A stretch of 64,000 bases of DNA from Hafnia psychrotolerans (GCF_014639435.1 NZ_BMFZ01000005.1:1-64000), one strand, 5' to 3'; positions 1 through 10,548 are shown, counted from the first letter of the stretch. The notes: a model not told the origin generated them from the letters alone. Numbers and translations: made by a program.

Positions 1-265
1 CATTACCTCACCTACTAGCTAATCCCATCTGGGCACATCCGATGGCGTGAGGCCCGAAGGTCCCCCACTTTGCTCTTGCGAGGTCATGCGGTATTAGCTA
101 CCGTTTCCAGTAGTTATCCCCCTCCACCAGGCAGTTTCCCAGACATTACTCACCCGTCCGCCGCTCGTCACCCAGAGAGCAAGCTCTCCTGTGCTACCGC
201 TCGACTTGCATGTGTTAGGCCTGCCGCCAGCGTTCAATCTGAGCCATGATCAAACTCTTCAATTA
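1..265 (-). rRNA. rrs: 16S ribosomal RNA, 5' end (partial)
   Basis: The reverse complement reads AATTGAAGAGTTTGATCATG followed by GCTCAGATTGAACGCTGGCG, the universal 5' start of bacterial 16S rRNA. The rest of the stretch matches the conserved first 260 nt of an enterobacterial 16S. The gene runs leftwards out of the window, so only the 5' domain start is present. Its place next to clpB matches the rrnG position in E. coli. The mature 5' end is placed at about 265 by analogy with E. coli. Confidence 0.97.
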
Positions 266-451
266 AAGTTCGATTTGCTTCAACTCGTGAAGCGATGCTC
301 AAAAACTGACTTTTGCAAAACTAAAAGTTCGTAATAATTCAACTAAATGAATTACTGCTTGGTCACTCTTTAAGACTTGATATTTTTTGCCACCGAAGTG
401 GCTGATATCGTCTTGTGGTTCGCAAGGAATCTTATGCGGCGCGGGAGGCGT

Positions 452-479
452 ATATTACGTTTTCCCGCTGAAGAGTCAA
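452..479 (-). promoter_or_regulatory. rrn P2 promoter
   Basis: On the minus strand a TTGACT -35 box (474-479) is separated by 16 nt from a TAATAT -10 box (452-457). A GC-rich discriminator (ACGCCTCCCGCG) follows, as is typical of stringently controlled rRNA promoters. It lies about 190 nt upstream of the 16S 5' end. I did not recognise a clear boxA in the leader between it and the 16S gene. Confidence 0.8.
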
Positions 480-561
480 GAGATTATTCATTCGAACTTT
501 CATCTTTTCCTCTTCCTGTCCGAGCGACTTGTCAGTCGTTGTTCCCGGTCAGTGGAGGCGC

Positions 562-589
562 ATTATAGGGAGTTCTCAGAAGGCCGCAA
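562..589 (-). promoter_or_regulatory. rrn P1 promoter
   Basis: On the minus strand a TTGCGG -35 element (584-589), a 16-nt spacer and a perfect TATAAT -10 box (562-567) are followed by GCGCCTCCACTGAC, the classic rrn P1 discriminator. An A/T-rich stretch upstream could be an UP element. P1 is about 110 nt upstream of P2. This tandem arrangement is the standard one and implies ppGpp/DksA control, which fits the relA gene at the other end of the window. Confidence 0.85.
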
Positions 590-663
590 CCCTTAATTTC
601 AAATAAATTACTGACCGTTCGCATTTCGAACAAATACGTGTTTTTCGATTAATATATGAACAA

Positions 664-697
664 AAAAAGGGTTCAGATTAACTCTGAACCCTTTTTA
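664..697 (-). terminator. clpB intrinsic terminator
   Basis: A GGGTTCAGA / TCTGAACCC stem with a 5-nt loop is flanked by A and T runs on both sides, so it can work in either direction. It lies about 30 nt beyond the clpB stop codon and insulates clpB from the rrn promoters. Confidence 0.85.
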
Positions 698-725
698 TCG
701 GTTTTATGGCGGCCTAAATAGAGAA

Positions 726-3299
726 TTACTGGCGCGCCACTATATGGTCATTTTCGACATCTATAGTAATTGGCACTCCAGGAATGAGTTTCCCTGAGAG
801 TATCTGCTGCGCCAACGGGTTCTCAATTTCCTGCTGAATTGCTCGTTTCAATGGTCGTGCCCCATATACTGGGTCGAAACCACTGTTACCAAGCAGCTCA
901 AGTGCAGCATCGGTTAAAGTCGCCGTATAGCCGCGCTCCTCAAGACGTTTATATAACCGCCCAAGCTGGATTTGCGCAATACTCTTGATGAGTGCATGAC
1001 CCAGTGGATGGAACACCACCACCTCGTCAATACGGTTGATGAACTCAGGACGGAAGTTATGAGTCACCACTTCCATCACTGATTCTTTCATCTGCGCATA
1101 AGTTGCCACACCAAAATTCTGCTGGATCAGGTCTGAACCTAAGTTCGACGTCATGATCACCACAGTATTACGGAAATCGACTGTCCTGCCCTGCCCATCT
1201 GTCAGGCGCCCATCATCCAATACCTGCAACAGAATATTGAAGACATCTGGATGCGCCTTTTCCACTTCATCCAATAAAATGACAGAATAAGGACGGCGGC
1301 GAACGGCCTCGGTCAGGTAGCCACCTTCTTCATAACCGACATAGCCCGGAGGTGCACCGACCAACCGAGAGACTGAGTGCTTCTCCATGAATTCTGACAT
1401 GTCGATACGCACCATAGCGTCATCGCTATTGAACAGGAAAGTCGCCAGCGCTTTACAAAGTTCCGTTTTACCCACACCCGTTGGCCCCAGGAACAGGAAT
1501 GAACCAATTGGTCGGTTTGGATCAGACAAACCCGCCCGGCTACGACGTATCGCATTAGACACAGCTTCGACCGCTTCATCCTGCCCAATCACTCGCTGAT
1601 GCAAAGCATCTTCCATACGCAACAGTTTTTCACGCTCGCCTTCCAACATCCTGGCGACCGGAATCCCAGTCCAACGAGCCAATACATCGGCAATTTCCAC
1701 ATCTGTTACGCGGTTACGCAACATTTTCACCGTTTTGCCTTCAGCCTGAGTGGCGGTAGCCAGCTGTTTTTCCAGTTCAGGAATTTTACCGTACTGTAAT
1801 TCAGACATGCGGCCAAGATCGCCCACACGACGCGCCTGTTCAAGCGTAATCTTCGCCTGCTCCAGGTCAGATTTAATATTCTGAGTACCGGTCAGGGAAG
1901 CTTTCTCTGCTTTCCACTCCTCATCAAGCTCCGAGAACGCGCGTTCCTTTTGCTTAAGTTCGGTGTTAAGCATTTCCAGACGTTTAACACTGGCGTCATC
2001 AGACTCTTTCTTGAGTGCCTGTTGTTCCAGCTTTAGCTGGATGATGCGACGTTCCAGCCGATCCAACGCTTCCGGCTTAGAATCCATCTGCATACGAATA
2101 CTCGATGCTGCTTCATCTATAAGGTCAATCGCCTTATCCGGCAACTGACGGTCAGAGATGTAACGATGTGACAATGTCGCTGCCGCCACGATCGCCGGGT
2201 CGGTGATCTGCACATGATGATGCAATTCATAACGTTCTTTCAGACCGCGCAAGATCGCGATGGTGTCTTCGACAGATGGCTCGGCAATAAACACTTTTTG
2301 GAAGCGACGTTCAAGCGCCGCATCCTTCTCTATATACTGACGGTATTCACTTAACGTCGTGGCACCGACACAGTGAAGTTCACCGCGAGCGAGCGCCGGC
2401 TTAAGCATGTTACCTGCATCCATTGCTCCATCAGCTTTACCCGCACCAACCATGGTATGTAATTCATCAATAAAGAGGATGACATTACCTTCCTGCTTTG
2501 ACAGGTCACTAAGCAAGCCTTTCAGGCGTTCTTCGAACTCACCACGGTACTTGGCACCGGCCACCAGCGCGCCCATATCTAAAGAAAGAACGCGTTTGTT
2601 TTTCAGGCCTTCAGGGACCTCACCATTAACAATACGCTGAGCCAACCCTTCGGCGATGGCCGTTTTACCTACACCAGGCTCACCGATCAACACTGGATTA
2701 TTTTTGGTACGACGCTGTAATACCTGAATGGTACGACGAATTTCTTCGTCACGACCGATCACCGGGTCAAGCTTTCCTTGTTCCGCACGTTCGGTCAGAT
2801 CGATAGTGTATTTTTTCAAAGCCTGGCGTTGGTCTTCGGCTCCTTGATCATCCACTTTGTCGCCACCTCTCATTTGATCAATTGCCGCACTGATTTTCTC
2901 CACGGTTGCACCGCTTGCTTTAAGCAGATCGGTCAACGTGCCGCGGTCTTTAAGTACCGCGAGAATAAACAGTTCGGACGAAATAAACGTGTCAGCGCGT
3001 TGCTGCGCCAATTTGTCACAATGATTTAAAATACGGATCAATTCGCTGGATGGTTGAACATCACCACCAGTACCTTCAACTTGCGGCAATCGCCCCAAAG
3101 CCTGTTCTATGCCCGTGCGCAGTTTCGGGGTATCAATCCCGGCTGCAGTAAGTAACGGACTCACGGTTCCACCTTCCTGAGTGAGTAAAGCGCTCATCAG
3201 GTGAACAGGTTCGATAAATTGGTTGTCGCGCCCAAGTGCGAGTGATTGGGCGTCGGCGAGAGCAAGCTGGAATTTGCTAGTAAGACGATCCAGACGCAT
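726..3299 (-). CDS. clpB: ClpB protein disaggregase (Hsp100)
   Basis: Cytosolic hexameric AAA+ disaggregase that works with DnaK/DnaJ/GrpE to recover proteins from heat-induced aggregates. The product is 857 aa, the E. coli length. The N-terminal domain (1-145) is followed by AAA-1 with Walker [10 protein letters not shown] near residue 206 and Walker [10 protein letters not shown] coiled-coil middle domain spans about 400-520, and AAA-2 has GPTGVGKTE near 605 and [12 protein letters not shown] start at [10 protein letters not shown], preceded by the strong ribosome binding site AAAGGAGGTG, rather than at an in-frame codon 7 residues upstream. A sigma-32 promoter lies just upstream. Confidence 0.97.
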   Translation of the reverse strand: MRLDRLTSKFQLALADAQSLALGRDNQFIEPVHLMSALLTQEGGTVSPLLTAAGIDTPKLRTGIEQALGRLPQVEGTGGDVQPSSELIRILNHCDKLAQQRADTFISSELFILAVLKDRGTLTDLLKASGATVEKISAAIDQMRGGDKVDDQGAEDQRQALKKYTIDLTERAEQGKLDPVIGRDEEIRRTIQVLQRRTKNNPVLIGEPGVGKTAIAEGLAQRIVNGEVPEGLKNKRVLSLDMGALVAGAKYRGEFEERLKGLLSDLSKQEGNVILFIDELHTMVGAGKADGAMDAGNMLKPALARGELHCVGATTLSEYRQYIEKDAALERRFQKVFIAEPSVEDTIAILRGLKERYELHHHVQITDPAIVAAATLSHRYISDRQLPDKAIDLIDEAASSIRMQMDSKPEALDRLERRIIQLKLEQQALKKESDDASVKRLEMLNTELKQKERAFSELDEEWKAEKASLTGTQNIKSDLEQAKITLEQARRVGDLGRMSELQYGKIPELEKQLATATQAEGKTVKMLRNRVTDVEIADVLARWTGIPVARMLEGEREKLLRMEDALHQRVIGQDEAVEAVSNAIRRSRAGLSDPNRPIGSFLFLGPTGVGKTELCKALATFLFNSDDAMVRIDMSEFMEKHSVSRLVGAPPGYVGYEEGGYLTEAVRRRPYSVILLDEVEKAHPDVFNILLQVLDDGRLTDGQGRTVDFRNTVVIMTSNLGSDLIQQNFGVATYAQMKESVMEVVTHNFRPEFINRIDEVVVFHPLGHALIKSIAQIQLGRLYKRLEERGYTATLTDAALELLGNSGFDPVYGARPLKRAIQQEIENPLAQQILSGKLIPGVPITIDVENDHIVARQ

Positions 3300-3337
3300 A
3301 ACACCTCCTTTGCTGAACAAAATTGCTACTGGAGAAT

Positions 3338-3365
3338 AGATGAGGTCAACCCTGCCATTTTCAAG
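3338..3365 (-). promoter_or_regulatory. Heat-shock (sigma-32) promoter of clpB
   Basis: On the minus strand CTTGAA (3360-3365) is followed after 14 nt by CCTCATCT (3338-3345), close to the RpoH consensus CTTGAA-N13-14-CCCCATNT. It is about 40 nt upstream of the clpB start codon, which suits a heat-shock disaggregase. Confidence 0.75.
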
Positions 3366-3420
3366 GTTATCTCGTCAGTATATTATGCATACAACGCCAT
3401 GCGTCGGCGGATCATCTTGA

Positions 3421-4167
3421 TTAGGAAGGTGATACGAACCAAATTAAACTTGCCATCCGCCCGGTCTTGGCATCACGTCTGTAAGAATAAAATGTTGTGC
3501 TGTCAGTGACGGTGCAATATTCCCCACCATAGATGTGTGTTACCCCGCACGCCATCAGCCGCAGCCGTGCCAGATGATAAATATCTGCCAGAAATTTATT
3601 CCCCGCGGGTTGAAAAGCCTCGCTGGCCGCTGAATCTGCTGACATAAACGCTTCACGCACCTCACCACCCACTTCGAACTTTTGCGCGCCAATTGCTGGC
3701 CCCAGCCATGCAACGATATCGGAAGACTCTGCAGAGAATTCAGCCACGGTTTTTTCGAGCATACCCGCGCAAAGCCCCCGCCATCCTGCATGCGCAGCGG
3801 CGACTTCATCACCTGTACAACTGGAGAAAAGGACGGGCAGGCAATCGGCAGTCATGACAGCGCAGACCACACCGGGCTGGTTGGTGTAAACAGCATCAGC
3901 GATGAGGGTTGGCAAATAAGGGGTGGATTTGGTTAGTCGTACCACGTCAGTCCCATGCACTTGCTCAAGCCAGTGAGGTGCTGCAGGAAGGCCAGCTAAA
4001 TCAATAAGAGAAAGGCGGTTAGCATTAACGGCGTAAGGGTCGTCACCAACGTGTAAACCTAAATTAAGCGCGTCATAGGGCGGCAAACTGACACCGCCCT
4101 GACGGGTTGTTACGCATGACCGCACCGTTGCAGGCTGCGGCCACTGTGGCAAGATGAGCGGTCTCAT
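3421..4167 (-). CDS. pgeF: Polyphenol oxidase / purine nucleosidase PgeF (YfiH)
   Basis: Laccase-domain protein (DUF152 family, about 248 aa; E. coli YfiH has 243). Family members have been linked to removal of misincorporated L-Ser from peptidoglycan precursors and to purine nucleoside metabolism. Zinc/copper-binding residues are visible in EQVHGTDVV (His), MTADCLPVL (Cys) and HAGWRGLCAG (His), and the C-terminal YSYRRDAKTGRMA motif is typical. The start ATG overlaps the rluD stop (TGATG), so the two genes are probably translationally coupled, as in E. coli. Confidence 0.92.
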   Translation of the reverse strand: MRPLILPQWPQPATVRSCVTTRQGGVSLPPYDALNLGLHVGDDPYAVNANRLSLIDLAGLPAAPHWLEQVHGTDVVRLTKSTPYLPTLIADAVYTNQPGVVCAVMTADCLPVLFSSCTGDEVAAAHAGWRGLCAGMLEKTVAEFSAESSDIVAWLGPAIGAQKFEVGGEVREAFMSADSAASEAFQPAGNKFLADIYHLARLRLMACGVTHIYGGEYCTVTDSTTFYSYRRDAKTGRMASLIWFVSPS

Positions 4168-5144
4168 CACCAATTCATCTGGTCCTTAAACTCTTCGGTA
4201 TCGGCTTTTAGAGCATTAATCATATCAACCATATCCTGTGGGAGCGGAGCATGCCATTCCATCTCAATACCGGTTACCGGATGATAAAGACGCAGCATAG
4301 TGGCATGCAAAGCCTGACGGTCAAAACTGCGCAGCGTGGCAATGAACGCTTCTGAAGCCCCTTTTGGCAAACGGGGACGTCCACCATAAAGCTGGTCACC
4401 TAACAGAGGATGGCTAATGTGGGCCATATGCACACGGATTTGGTGCGTACGCCCCGTTTCCAGACGCAAACGCAAACGCGTATGAGCGCGAAAGTGCTCC
4501 ATAATGCGGTAGTGCGTAGTAGCAGGTTTACCCATTGGGTGAACGGCCATATGCGTGCGCTTGGTCGCATGGCGGGCAATAGGTTGATCAACCGTACCAC
4601 CAGCAGTCATGGTACCCATCGCTACCGCTTCATATTCGCGTGTAATTTCGCGCGCCTGTAAAGCTTCGACCAGATGAGTTTGCGCTGGAACGGTTTTAGC
4701 CACCACCATCAAACCCGTGGTGTCTTTATCCAGTCGGTGAACAATGCCACACCGAGGTACGTCCATGATTTCTGGGTAATAATGCAATAATGCATTGAGC
4801 ACTGTGCCATCTGGATTGCCTGCGCCAGGATGAACAACCAGACCGCGGGGTTTATTGATGACTAAAATATCGTTATCTTCGTACACAATGTTTAATGCGA
4901 TATCCTGTGGCAGCCAACGCGCATCTTCTTCAATTTGCGCATCGATTGCGATAGCTTCGCCACCCAACACTTTTTCTTTTGGTTTGGTCACTTTCTTGCC
5001 ATTAACTTGTACTCTGTCATCCAGGATCCAATCTTTTATGCGAGATCGTGAATAATCAGGGAACAATTCGGCTAAAGCTTGATCTAACCGTTGACCGAGT
5101 TGAGATTCGGCCACCGTTGCGGTGAGTTGTACTTGTTGTGCCAT
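4167..5144 (-). CDS. rluD: 23S rRNA pseudouridine synthase RluD
   Basis: Makes pseudouridines 1911, 1915 and 1917 in helix 69 of 23S rRNA, important for late 50S assembly. The product is 325 aa, the usual length. It has an N-terminal S4 RNA-binding domain (about 18-80) and an RluA-family catalytic domain with HRLDKDTTGLMVVAKT around residue 137, whose Asp is the catalytic residue. LETGRTHQIRVH is also present. It sits directly upstream of pgeF and diverges from bamD. Confidence 0.96.
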   Translation of the reverse strand: MAQQVQLTATVAESQLGQRLDQALAELFPDYSRSRIKDWILDDRVQVNGKKVTKPKEKVLGGEAIAIDAQIEEDARWLPQDIALNIVYEDNDILVINKPRGLVVHPGAGNPDGTVLNALLHYYPEIMDVPRCGIVHRLDKDTTGLMVVAKTVPAQTHLVEALQAREITREYEAVAMGTMTAGGTVDQPIARHATKRTHMAVHPMGKPATTHYRIMEHFRAHTRLRLRLETGRTHQIRVHMAHISHPLLGDQLYGGRPRLPKGASEAFIATLRSFDRQALHATMLRLYHPVTGIEMEWHAPLPQDMVDMINALKADTEEFKDQMNW

Positions 5145-5274
5145 ATGCAGCTTCTTGGTTAACGTTGGGTTTTCACGGCGATGCCGTTTAAAATAATGTG
5201 CTATTGTAGCTGGTCTTTGTCGGGAGCTTAACGGACAGTCTCCCAGAATAACACCTGAGGATAATCAAAACGTC

Positions 5275-6009
5275 ATGACGCGTGTGAAATATCTGGTGGC
5301 GGCAGCCACGTTGAGCCTGGCGCTGGTCGGTTGCTCTGGTTCCAAAGAAACGGTTCCTGATAACCCACCAAACGTACTTTATGCTACTGCCCAGCAAAAG
5401 CTGCAGGACGGTAACTTTAAGGGCGCAATTGCTCAATTAGAAGCGTTGGATAACCGCTATCCATTTGGACCTTACTCACAGCAAGTGCAGTTAGATCTAA
5501 TCTACGCTTACTACAAGTCTGCTGACTTGCCTTTGGCTCAGGCCTCAATTGATCGCTTTATGCGCCTAAACCCCACCCATCCGAATATCGATTACGTCAT
5601 GTATATGCGTGGTCTGACGGATATGGCGCTGGACGACAGTGCGTTGCAGGGCTTCTTCGGTATTGATCGCTCAGACCGTGATCCTCAACATGCACGTGCC
5701 GCCTTCCGTGACTTCAGCCAGCTCATTCATAGCTATCCGAACAGTCAGTATGCTACCGATGCCAATAAGCGTCTGGTATTCCTGAAAGATCGTCTGGCCA
5801 AATATGAGCTATCGGTCGTGCAATACTACACTAAACGTGGCGCATACGTCGCCGTCGTTAATCGTGTAGAGCAAATGCTGAAGGATTACCCGGATACCAA
5901 AGCAACGCGTGATGCGCTGCCAATGATGGAAAATGCCTATCGCCAACTGCAGTTGAATAACGAAGCGGACAAAGTGGCGAAAATTATCGCGACCAACAAC
6001 GCGTCATAA
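5275..6009 (+). CDS. bamD: Outer-membrane assembly lipoprotein BamD
   Basis: Essential lipoprotein of the BAM complex, which inserts beta-barrel proteins into the outer membrane. The 244-aa product starts with a lipoprotein signal ending in the lipobox LVGC (Cys at about 19). Five tetratricopeptide-type repeats follow, starting with [16 protein letters not shown]. The sequence is collinear with E. coli YfiO. The ribosome binding site is GAGGAT. It diverges from rluD. Confidence 0.96.
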   Translation: MTRVKYLVAAATLSLALVGCSGSKETVPDNPPNVLYATAQQKLQDGNFKGAIAQLEALDNRYPFGPYSQQVQLDLIYAYYKSADLPLAQASIDRFMRLNPTHPNIDYVMYMRGLTDMALDDSALQGFFGIDRSDRDPQHARAAFRDFSQLIHSYPNSQYATDANKRLVFLKDRLAKYELSVVQYYTKRGAYVAVVNRVEQMLKDYPDTKATRDALPMMENAYRQLQLNNEADKVAKIIATNNAS

Positions 6010-6042
6010 TTCAGCGAAAAGGCCAATAATGTTGTGGTCTGG

Positions 6043-6076
6043 AAAAAACGGTAGCTCAGGCTGCCGTTTTTTATTG
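6043..6076 (+). terminator. bamD intrinsic terminator
   Basis: AAAAAACGG(T)AGC and GCT(G)CCGTTTTTT pair around a TCAG loop, followed by more T residues. It lies about 35 nt after the bamD stop. The rest of the 6010-6328 gap is AT-rich and holds the raiA regulatory region. I see no gene in it. Confidence 0.85.
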
Positions 6077-6250
6077 GATTTTGACAAGTAACTTGATGAT
6101 TTTTAAAGCAGAGGGGATTCACGAGGGAGTAATATTATCGCATAGATCTTATCGATAATGCTTTATTCTGCTTTAAGTCACAAGCCCTATCCGGCCGTTA
6201 ATCACCCTAAGTCACAGTTTTGTTTCACTTGACAAAAAGTGACAAAAAAA

Positions 6251-6292
6251 CGTGATTTCTATCACGCATTTTGTCTCAAAGGCAGGTATGCT
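6251..6292 (+). promoter_or_regulatory. Candidate CRP site and promoter of raiA
   Basis: CGTGATTTCTATCACG (6251-6266) fits the CRP core GTGA-N6-TCAC. A plausible -10 TATGCT follows at 6287-6292 with no good -35 box. A start about 7 nt past the -10 puts the CRP centre near -41, the class II activator position. This is inferred from sequence only. cAMP-CRP control would suit a factor made when growth slows. Confidence 0.5.
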
Positions 6293-6328
6293 GAATCCAT
6301 CCTAGACGGAAAGAGAGAGGTAAATTAC

Positions 6329-6673
6329 ATGACAGTGAACATTACCAGCAAACAAATGGACATCACCCCAGCAATTCGGGACCACGTTGAAGACCGTCTA
6401 AAAAAACTGGAAAAATGGCAAACTCAGTTAATTAACCCGCATATTGTTCTTTCGAAAGAACCTCAGGGATTCGTTGCCGACGCGACCATTACCACGGCTA
6501 ATGGGCCACTGGTTGCTAGTGCCACGCACGATGATATGTATGCTGCCGTCAATGAGTTGATTGCGAAACTCGAACGTCAGTTGAATAAGGCGCAACACAA
6601 AGGCGAAGCACGCCGCGCAGAATCTTGCGTTAAAGAGATAAATCTTGAACCTGAGCAAGAAGAAGAGAAGTAA
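6329..6673 (+). CDS. raiA: Ribosome-associated inhibitor RaiA (YfiA)
   Basis: Stationary-phase and cold-shock factor that binds the 30S subunit between the A and P sites and stabilises inactive 70S ribosomes. The product is 114 aa. It matches E. coli RaiA nearly throughout ([45 protein letters not shown]) with an acidic tail. I start at MTVNITSK, where the family starts. A longer in-frame extension upstream covers the promoter region and is not believed. Confidence 0.96.
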   Translation: MTVNITSKQMDITPAIRDHVEDRLKKLEKWQTQLINPHIVLSKEPQGFVADATITTANGPLVASATHDDMYAAVNELIAKLERQLNKAQHKGEARRAESCVKEINLEPEQEEEK

Positions 6674-6698
6674 TTTTCGACGTTTAATCGCAAAGAAT

Positions 6699-6726
6699 AA
6701 CGCGCTCCCGGGAGCGCGTTATTTAT
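6699..6726 (+). terminator. raiA intrinsic terminator
   Basis: A perfect 22-nt palindrome (AACGCGCTCCC / GGGAGCGCGTT, 6699-6720) 25 nt after the raiA stop, followed by ATTTAT. The T tract is short, so termination may be partial. Confidence 0.7.
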
Positions 6727-6804
6727 GTCCGCAGGAAATTGTATTGACACAGAGAAAAGCCAGCGGTTACTTTAGAGTAGAGTTATTCAGAGAAAACGCT
6801 ACGC

Positions 6805-6852
6805 ATGAACACAAAACTGTTTTTCTTCGCATCCTTTTTTACCTTCCCCTGA
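6805..6852 (+). CDS. pheL: phe operon leader peptide PheL
   Basis: A 15-codon reading frame encodes MNTKLFFFASFFTFP. It has seven Phe residues, six of them in runs, and closely matches the E. coli leader [15 protein letters not shown]. Ribosome stalling at these codons when charged tRNA-Phe is scarce would prevent formation of the downstream terminator and allow pheA expression. It ends about 45 nt before the attenuator hairpin and 130 nt before pheA. Confidence 0.93.
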   Translation: MNTKLFFFASFFTFP

Positions 6853-6898
6853 ATGGGAGGCGTTTCGTCGTGTAAGAATCAATGCGAAGACGAACAAT

Positions 6899-6928
6899 AA
6901 AGCCTCCTGAAAAGGGGGCTTTTTTTTA
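6899..6928 (+). terminator. pheA attenuator
   Basis: AAGCCTCC-tgaaaa-GGGGGCTT followed by a run of eight T residues forms a strong Rho-independent terminator between pheL and pheA. An alternative pairing segment (gcgaagacgaac) lies just upstream. Together with the Phe-rich leader this is a classical attenuator. Confidence 0.88.
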
Positions 6929-6981
6929 TGCTCATAGTTTGACAAATTCGATAGAACAAAGCACATAAAAAGGATGAGATA

Positions 6982-8139
6982 ATGACCGAGAATCCATTGC
7001 TGGCGTTACGTGAACGCATCAGCGCACTGGACCTAAAATTACTGGCGTTGTTAGGTGAAAGACGCAGCCTTGCAGTAGAAGTCGGCATGTCAAAATTGCA
7101 TTCTCATCGACCGATCCGTGACAAGGAGCGCGAAAAAGAGCTAATGAGTGCCCTAATTCTGGAAGGAAAAAAACAGGGACTGGATGGCCACTACATTACC
7201 CGCGTTTTTCAACTCATTATTGAAGACTCGGTTCTGACCCAGCAGGCGTTATTACAACAACATCTAAATCAAACCACGCCAAACTCCGCACGCATCGCTT
7301 TCCTGGGCCCCAAAGGCTCCTACTCGCATCTTGCAGCCAGGCAGTACGCTGCGCGCCATTTCGAACAATTTATCGAATGCGGTTGCCAGAAATTCCAAGA
7401 TATTTTCACTCAGGTCGAAACCGGCCAAGCAGACTATGCCGTACTACCGATTGAAAATACCAGTTCTGGCTCCATTAACGACGTCTACGATCTACTGCAG
7501 CACACCAGCCTATCGATTGTCGGCGAACTGACCAACCCAATCGATCACTGCGTGCTGGTTGCGGCAGACACTGACCTATCTAAAATTGAAACGGTTTACA
7601 GCCATCCACAACCTTTCCAGCAGTGCAGTCAGTTCATAAACCGTTTCCCACACTGGAAGATTGAATATTGCGAAAGTACCGCCGCAGCAATGGAAAAAGT
7701 TGCAGCATCAAAATCACCACATGCTGCAGCACTTGGCAGCGAAGCAGGCGGTGCGCTATATGGCCTTCAAGTGCTGGAATACAATTTGGCGAATCAGCAG
7801 CAGAACATCACCCGCTTTATTGTGCTGGCGCGTAAAGCTATCGAAGTGACTGAACAGGTACCCGCAAAGACCACCTTTATCATGGCGACAGGGCAACAGG
7901 CAGGTGCCCTGGTTGAAGCATTGCTGGTGCTGCGCGAACAGAGCATTATTATGACTAAACTTGAATCCCGTCCGATTAACGGTAACCCGTGGGAAGAGAT
8001 GTTTTATATTGATGTGCTGGCTAATCTGCGTTCGGAGCCAATGGAGGCAGCGTTACGCGGCCTCAGCGCCATAACCCGCTCATTGAAAGTACTGGGCTGC
8101 TATCCCGGAGAGAACATTGTTGCTGTCAATCCACGCTGA
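6982..8139 (+). CDS. pheA: Bifunctional chorismate mutase / prephenate dehydratase (P-protein)
   Basis: Converts chorismate to prephenate and then to phenylpyruvate for phenylalanine synthesis. At 385 aa it is one residue shorter than the E. coli enzyme. The AroQ-type mutase occupies about 1-90 ([19 protein letters not shown]). The dehydratase occupies 105-285 and includes the NITRFIVL motif (TRF). The ACT domain carries the Phe-binding GALVE and ESRP motifs. It is preceded by the pheL attenuator and converges with tyrA. Confidence 0.97.
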   Translation: MTENPLLALRERISALDLKLLALLGERRSLAVEVGMSKLHSHRPIRDKEREKELMSALILEGKKQGLDGHYITRVFQLIIEDSVLTQQALLQQHLNQTTPNSARIAFLGPKGSYSHLAARQYAARHFEQFIECGCQKFQDIFTQVETGQADYAVLPIENTSSGSINDVYDLLQHTSLSIVGELTNPIDHCVLVAADTDLSKIETVYSHPQPFQQCSQFINRFPHWKIEYCESTAAAMEKVAASKSPHAAALGSEAGGALYGLQVLEYNLANQQQNITRFIVLARKAIEVTEQVPAKTTFIMATGQQAGALVEALLVLREQSIIMTKLESRPINGNPWEEMFYIDVLANLRSEPMEAALRGLSAITRSLKVLGCYPGENIVAVNPR

Positions 8140-8145
8140 ATAACA

Positions 8146-8183
8146 AGAAAGGCCATACCGGTTTAAACGGATGGCCTTTCTTA
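8146..8183. terminator. Shared pheA/tyrA bidirectional terminator
   Basis: AGAAAGGCCAT and ATGGCCTTTCT form an 11-bp stem around ACCGGTTTAAACGG, between the convergent pheA and tyrA genes. Pyrimidine-rich flanks occur on both strands. Confidence 0.8.
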
Positions 8184-8197
8184 TATACAGAGCTTAA

Positions 8198-9319
8198 TTA
8201 ACGCCGGTTATCGTTCGCCTGTCGCAGCAACGACCCACTCTCTTTCAAAAAACGCGGCGCGTAATCACCGAACCAACTCTCAACCTGTTTGAACTTGCTT
8301 ATAAATGCCTGCTTATCACCGTTCTCAAGCAACGCCAGTGCATCACCAAAACGCTGATAATAGCGTTTGATCAATGCCAGGTTACTTTCCGAAGACATAA
8401 TGATGTCAGCATAAAGCTGGGGATCTTGGGCAAACAGTCGTCCAACCATGGCCAGTTCAAGGCGATAAATAGGGGAAGACAAAGCCAGCAGTTGCTCAAT
8501 TTGTACATTCTCTTCGCACAAATGAAGACCATAAGCGAAAGTCGCGAAATGGCGCAGTGCCTGAATGAATGCCATGCTCTGATCATGTTCAACCGCACTG
8601 ATTTTATGCAACCTTGCGCCCCAGACTTGTAACTGCTCAAGCAACCACTGATATGCCTGCGGTTCGCGACCGTCACAATAGACCACGACCTGTTTGGCAA
8701 GGCTACCCACATCGGGTCCAAACATAGGGTGCAGGCCCAGCACGGGCCCTTCGTGTACTGCAAGCATCGCTTGAAGCGGACGATTCTTCACTGACGCAAG
8801 ATCAACAAGAATACAATCATCAGGCAGTTTGGGTAACTGGCTAATCACCTCTTCGGTCAAATGAATCGGCACGCTAACGATAACCATGCCAGCATCCGAA
8901 AGCAGCGCTTCTGCCTGCGACCAATCTTCTTGCTCCAGCACGTTGACCTGATAACCCGACAGCTCAAGCATACGGGTGAATAAACGCCCCATCTGACCCC
9001 GTCCACCGACAATAACGATGGATCGTAATTCCGGGCGTAGAGTTTTGAAGCCCTTATCATTTTCACTGGAATAAGACTCGCGCATCACGCGGCGCAAAAC
9101 ATCTTCAATCAAATCGGGAGGAACACCTAACTGCTGTGCTTCCTGTCGGCGAGAAGCCAACATGGCGGCTTCTCGTTCAGGCACATAAATAGGCAGACCG
9201 TAGCGGCTTTTAACTTCACCCACTTCCGCCACCAGATTTAGGCGACGGGATAGAAGATCCAACAAAGCTTTATCAACTTCATCAATCTGATCGCGCAATG
9301 CGTTAAGTTCAGCCACCAT
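8198..9319 (-). CDS. tyrA: Bifunctional chorismate mutase / prephenate dehydrogenase (T-protein)
   Basis: Converts chorismate via prephenate to 4-hydroxyphenylpyruvate for tyrosine synthesis. The 373-aa product has the AroQ mutase at about 1-90 ([20 protein letters not shown]). The NAD-dependent dehydrogenase starts near [14 protein letters not shown]. The end [10 protein letters not shown] matches E. coli. The reading frame extends 40 codons upstream, but [10 protein letters not shown] follows AGGAGAATAGG and is the family start. Only 7 nt separate it from aroF, so the pair is an operon under TyrR control. Confidence 0.97.
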   Translation of the reverse strand: MVAELNALRDQIDEVDKALLDLLSRRLNLVAEVGEVKSRYGLPIYVPEREAAMLASRRQEAQQLGVPPDLIEDVLRRVMRESYSSENDKGFKTLRPELRSIVIVGGRGQMGRLFTRMLELSGYQVNVLEQEDWSQAEALLSDAGMVIVSVPIHLTEEVISQLPKLPDDCILVDLASVKNRPLQAMLAVHEGPVLGLHPMFGPDVGSLAKQVVVYCDGREPQAYQWLLEQLQVWGARLHKISAVEHDQSMAFIQALRHFATFAYGLHLCEENVQIEQLLALSSPIYRLELAMVGRLFAQDPQLYADIIMSSESNLALIKRYYQRFGDALALLENGDKQAFISKFKQVESWFGDYAPRFLKESGSLLRQANDNRR

Positions 9320-9326
9320 ATAAAAC

Positions 9327-10403
9327 CTATTCTCCTGCGATTCGTGCCGCCAGCGACTCGCCCAATTCCTGGTGCATAGTGCGCAGCAATGTTTCTGTGC
9401 TTTCCCAGTTAATACAGGCATCAGTGACAGAGACACCATACTTCATCTCTGAACGGGGTTGTTCAGAAGACTGGTTACCTTCGTGCAGATTACTTTCCAG
9501 CATCAAACCGGTGATTGAACGGTTACCCGCCTTGATTTGATCGATAACTGACTGTGCCACTAGGGTCTGACGGCGGTAGTCTTTGTTCGAGTTACCATGG
9601 CTGCAATCTATCATCAAGGAAGGGCGGAGTCCCGCATCCTGCATCTGTTTTTCACAGGACTGAACATCTTCACTGCTGTAGTTTGGCGTTTTTCCGCCGC
9701 GCAGAATAACATGTCCGTCGGGATTACCCTGAGTTTGCAGCAAACAAACCTGACCGGCTTGATTGATGCCCACGAAACGGTGCGGCATTTCAGCTGCACG
9801 CATAGCATTAATGGCGGTGCCGAGACTACCGTCCGTCCCATTTTTGAAACCCACCGGCATTGAAAGGCCAGACGCCATTTCCCGGTGAGTCTGGGATTCA
9901 GTAGTACGTGCCCCGATAGCTGACCAGCTGAACAGATCGCCTAGGTATTGCGGACTGTTCGGATCTAAGGCTTCAGTCGCCAGTGGCAGTCCCATACCAA
10001 CCAATTGCAACAGCAGATTACGTGCAATGTGCAAGCCCCCTTCCACATCGAAAGTACCGTCCATATGTGGATCGTTAATTAAACCTTTCCAGCCCACAGT
10101 CGTCCGCGGTTTTTCAAAATAGACGCGCATAACAATGTACAGACGGTCACTTAGTTCGTCAGATAAGGTTTTCAAATGGCGCGCATAATCCAGCGCCGCA
10201 TCCAAATCATGAATTGAACAAGGACCGCAAACCACCAACAGACGAGGATCTCGACCATGTACGATATCCGCGATGGTCTTACGTGCCTGGGCAATATTAT
10301 TTTCGTCATTGCTCCCCAATGGGAAACGAACTTTCAGTTCTTCAGGCGTTATGAGGATCTGTTCTGCGCTGATATGTACGTTATTAAGTGCATCTTTTTG
10401 CAT
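9327..10403 (-). CDS. aroF: Tyrosine-sensitive DAHP synthase
   Basis: First step of the shikimate pathway: phosphoenolpyruvate plus erythrose 4-phosphate give DAHP. The sequence matches E. coli AroF ([12 protein letters not shown]) rather than AroG or AroH. It contains [27 protein letters not shown] and [14 protein letters not shown], which carry metal and substrate ligands. I start at MQKDALNN. An ATG three codons upstream (10412) is possible and no strong ribosome binding site decides between them. TyrR boxes lie upstream. Confidence 0.96.
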   Translation of the reverse strand: MQKDALNNVHISAEQILITPEELKVRFPLGSNDENNIAQARKTIADIVHGRDPRLLVVCGPCSIHDLDAALDYARHLKTLSDELSDRLYIVMRVYFEKPRTTVGWKGLINDPHMDGTFDVEGGLHIARNLLLQLVGMGLPLATEALDPNSPQYLGDLFSWSAIGARTTESQTHREMASGLSMPVGFKNGTDGSLGTAINAMRAAEMPHRFVGINQAGQVCLLQTQGNPDGHVILRGGKTPNYSSEDVQSCEKQMQDAGLRPSLMIDCSHGNSNKDYRRQTLVAQSVIDQIKAGNRSITGLMLESNLHEGNQSSEQPRSEMKYGVSVTDACINWESTETLLRTMHQELGESLAARIAGE

Positions 10404-10489
10404 GGTGGCCATCCGCTGTCAGTAAAATGGGTGCTGCTTATTAGCATGCAGAGAAGATAGCATAAAGTGTAAATTCCACAAAGCTTATA

Positions 10490-10548
10490 TGTAAACTTTT
10501 AATTACCATTGCCAACAATAGCCCTTAAATCGTAAATTTTTATTTACA
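10490..10548 (-). promoter_or_regulatory. TyrR boxes upstream of aroF-tyrA
   Basis: CGTAAA-N6-TTTACA at 10531-10548 matches the strong TyrR box TGTAAA-N6-TTTACA at 11 of 12 positions. A weaker box, TGTAAA-N6-ATTACC, lies at 10490-10507. Strong and weak boxes together are typical of the TyrR-repressed aroF promoter. The remainder of the 10404-10705 gap holds no recognisable gene. Confidence 0.75.

Noticed and set aside
266-451. boxA/boxB antitermination elements in the rRNA leader
   Set aside because: They are expected, but no clear match to the enteric boxA could be picked out by eye.
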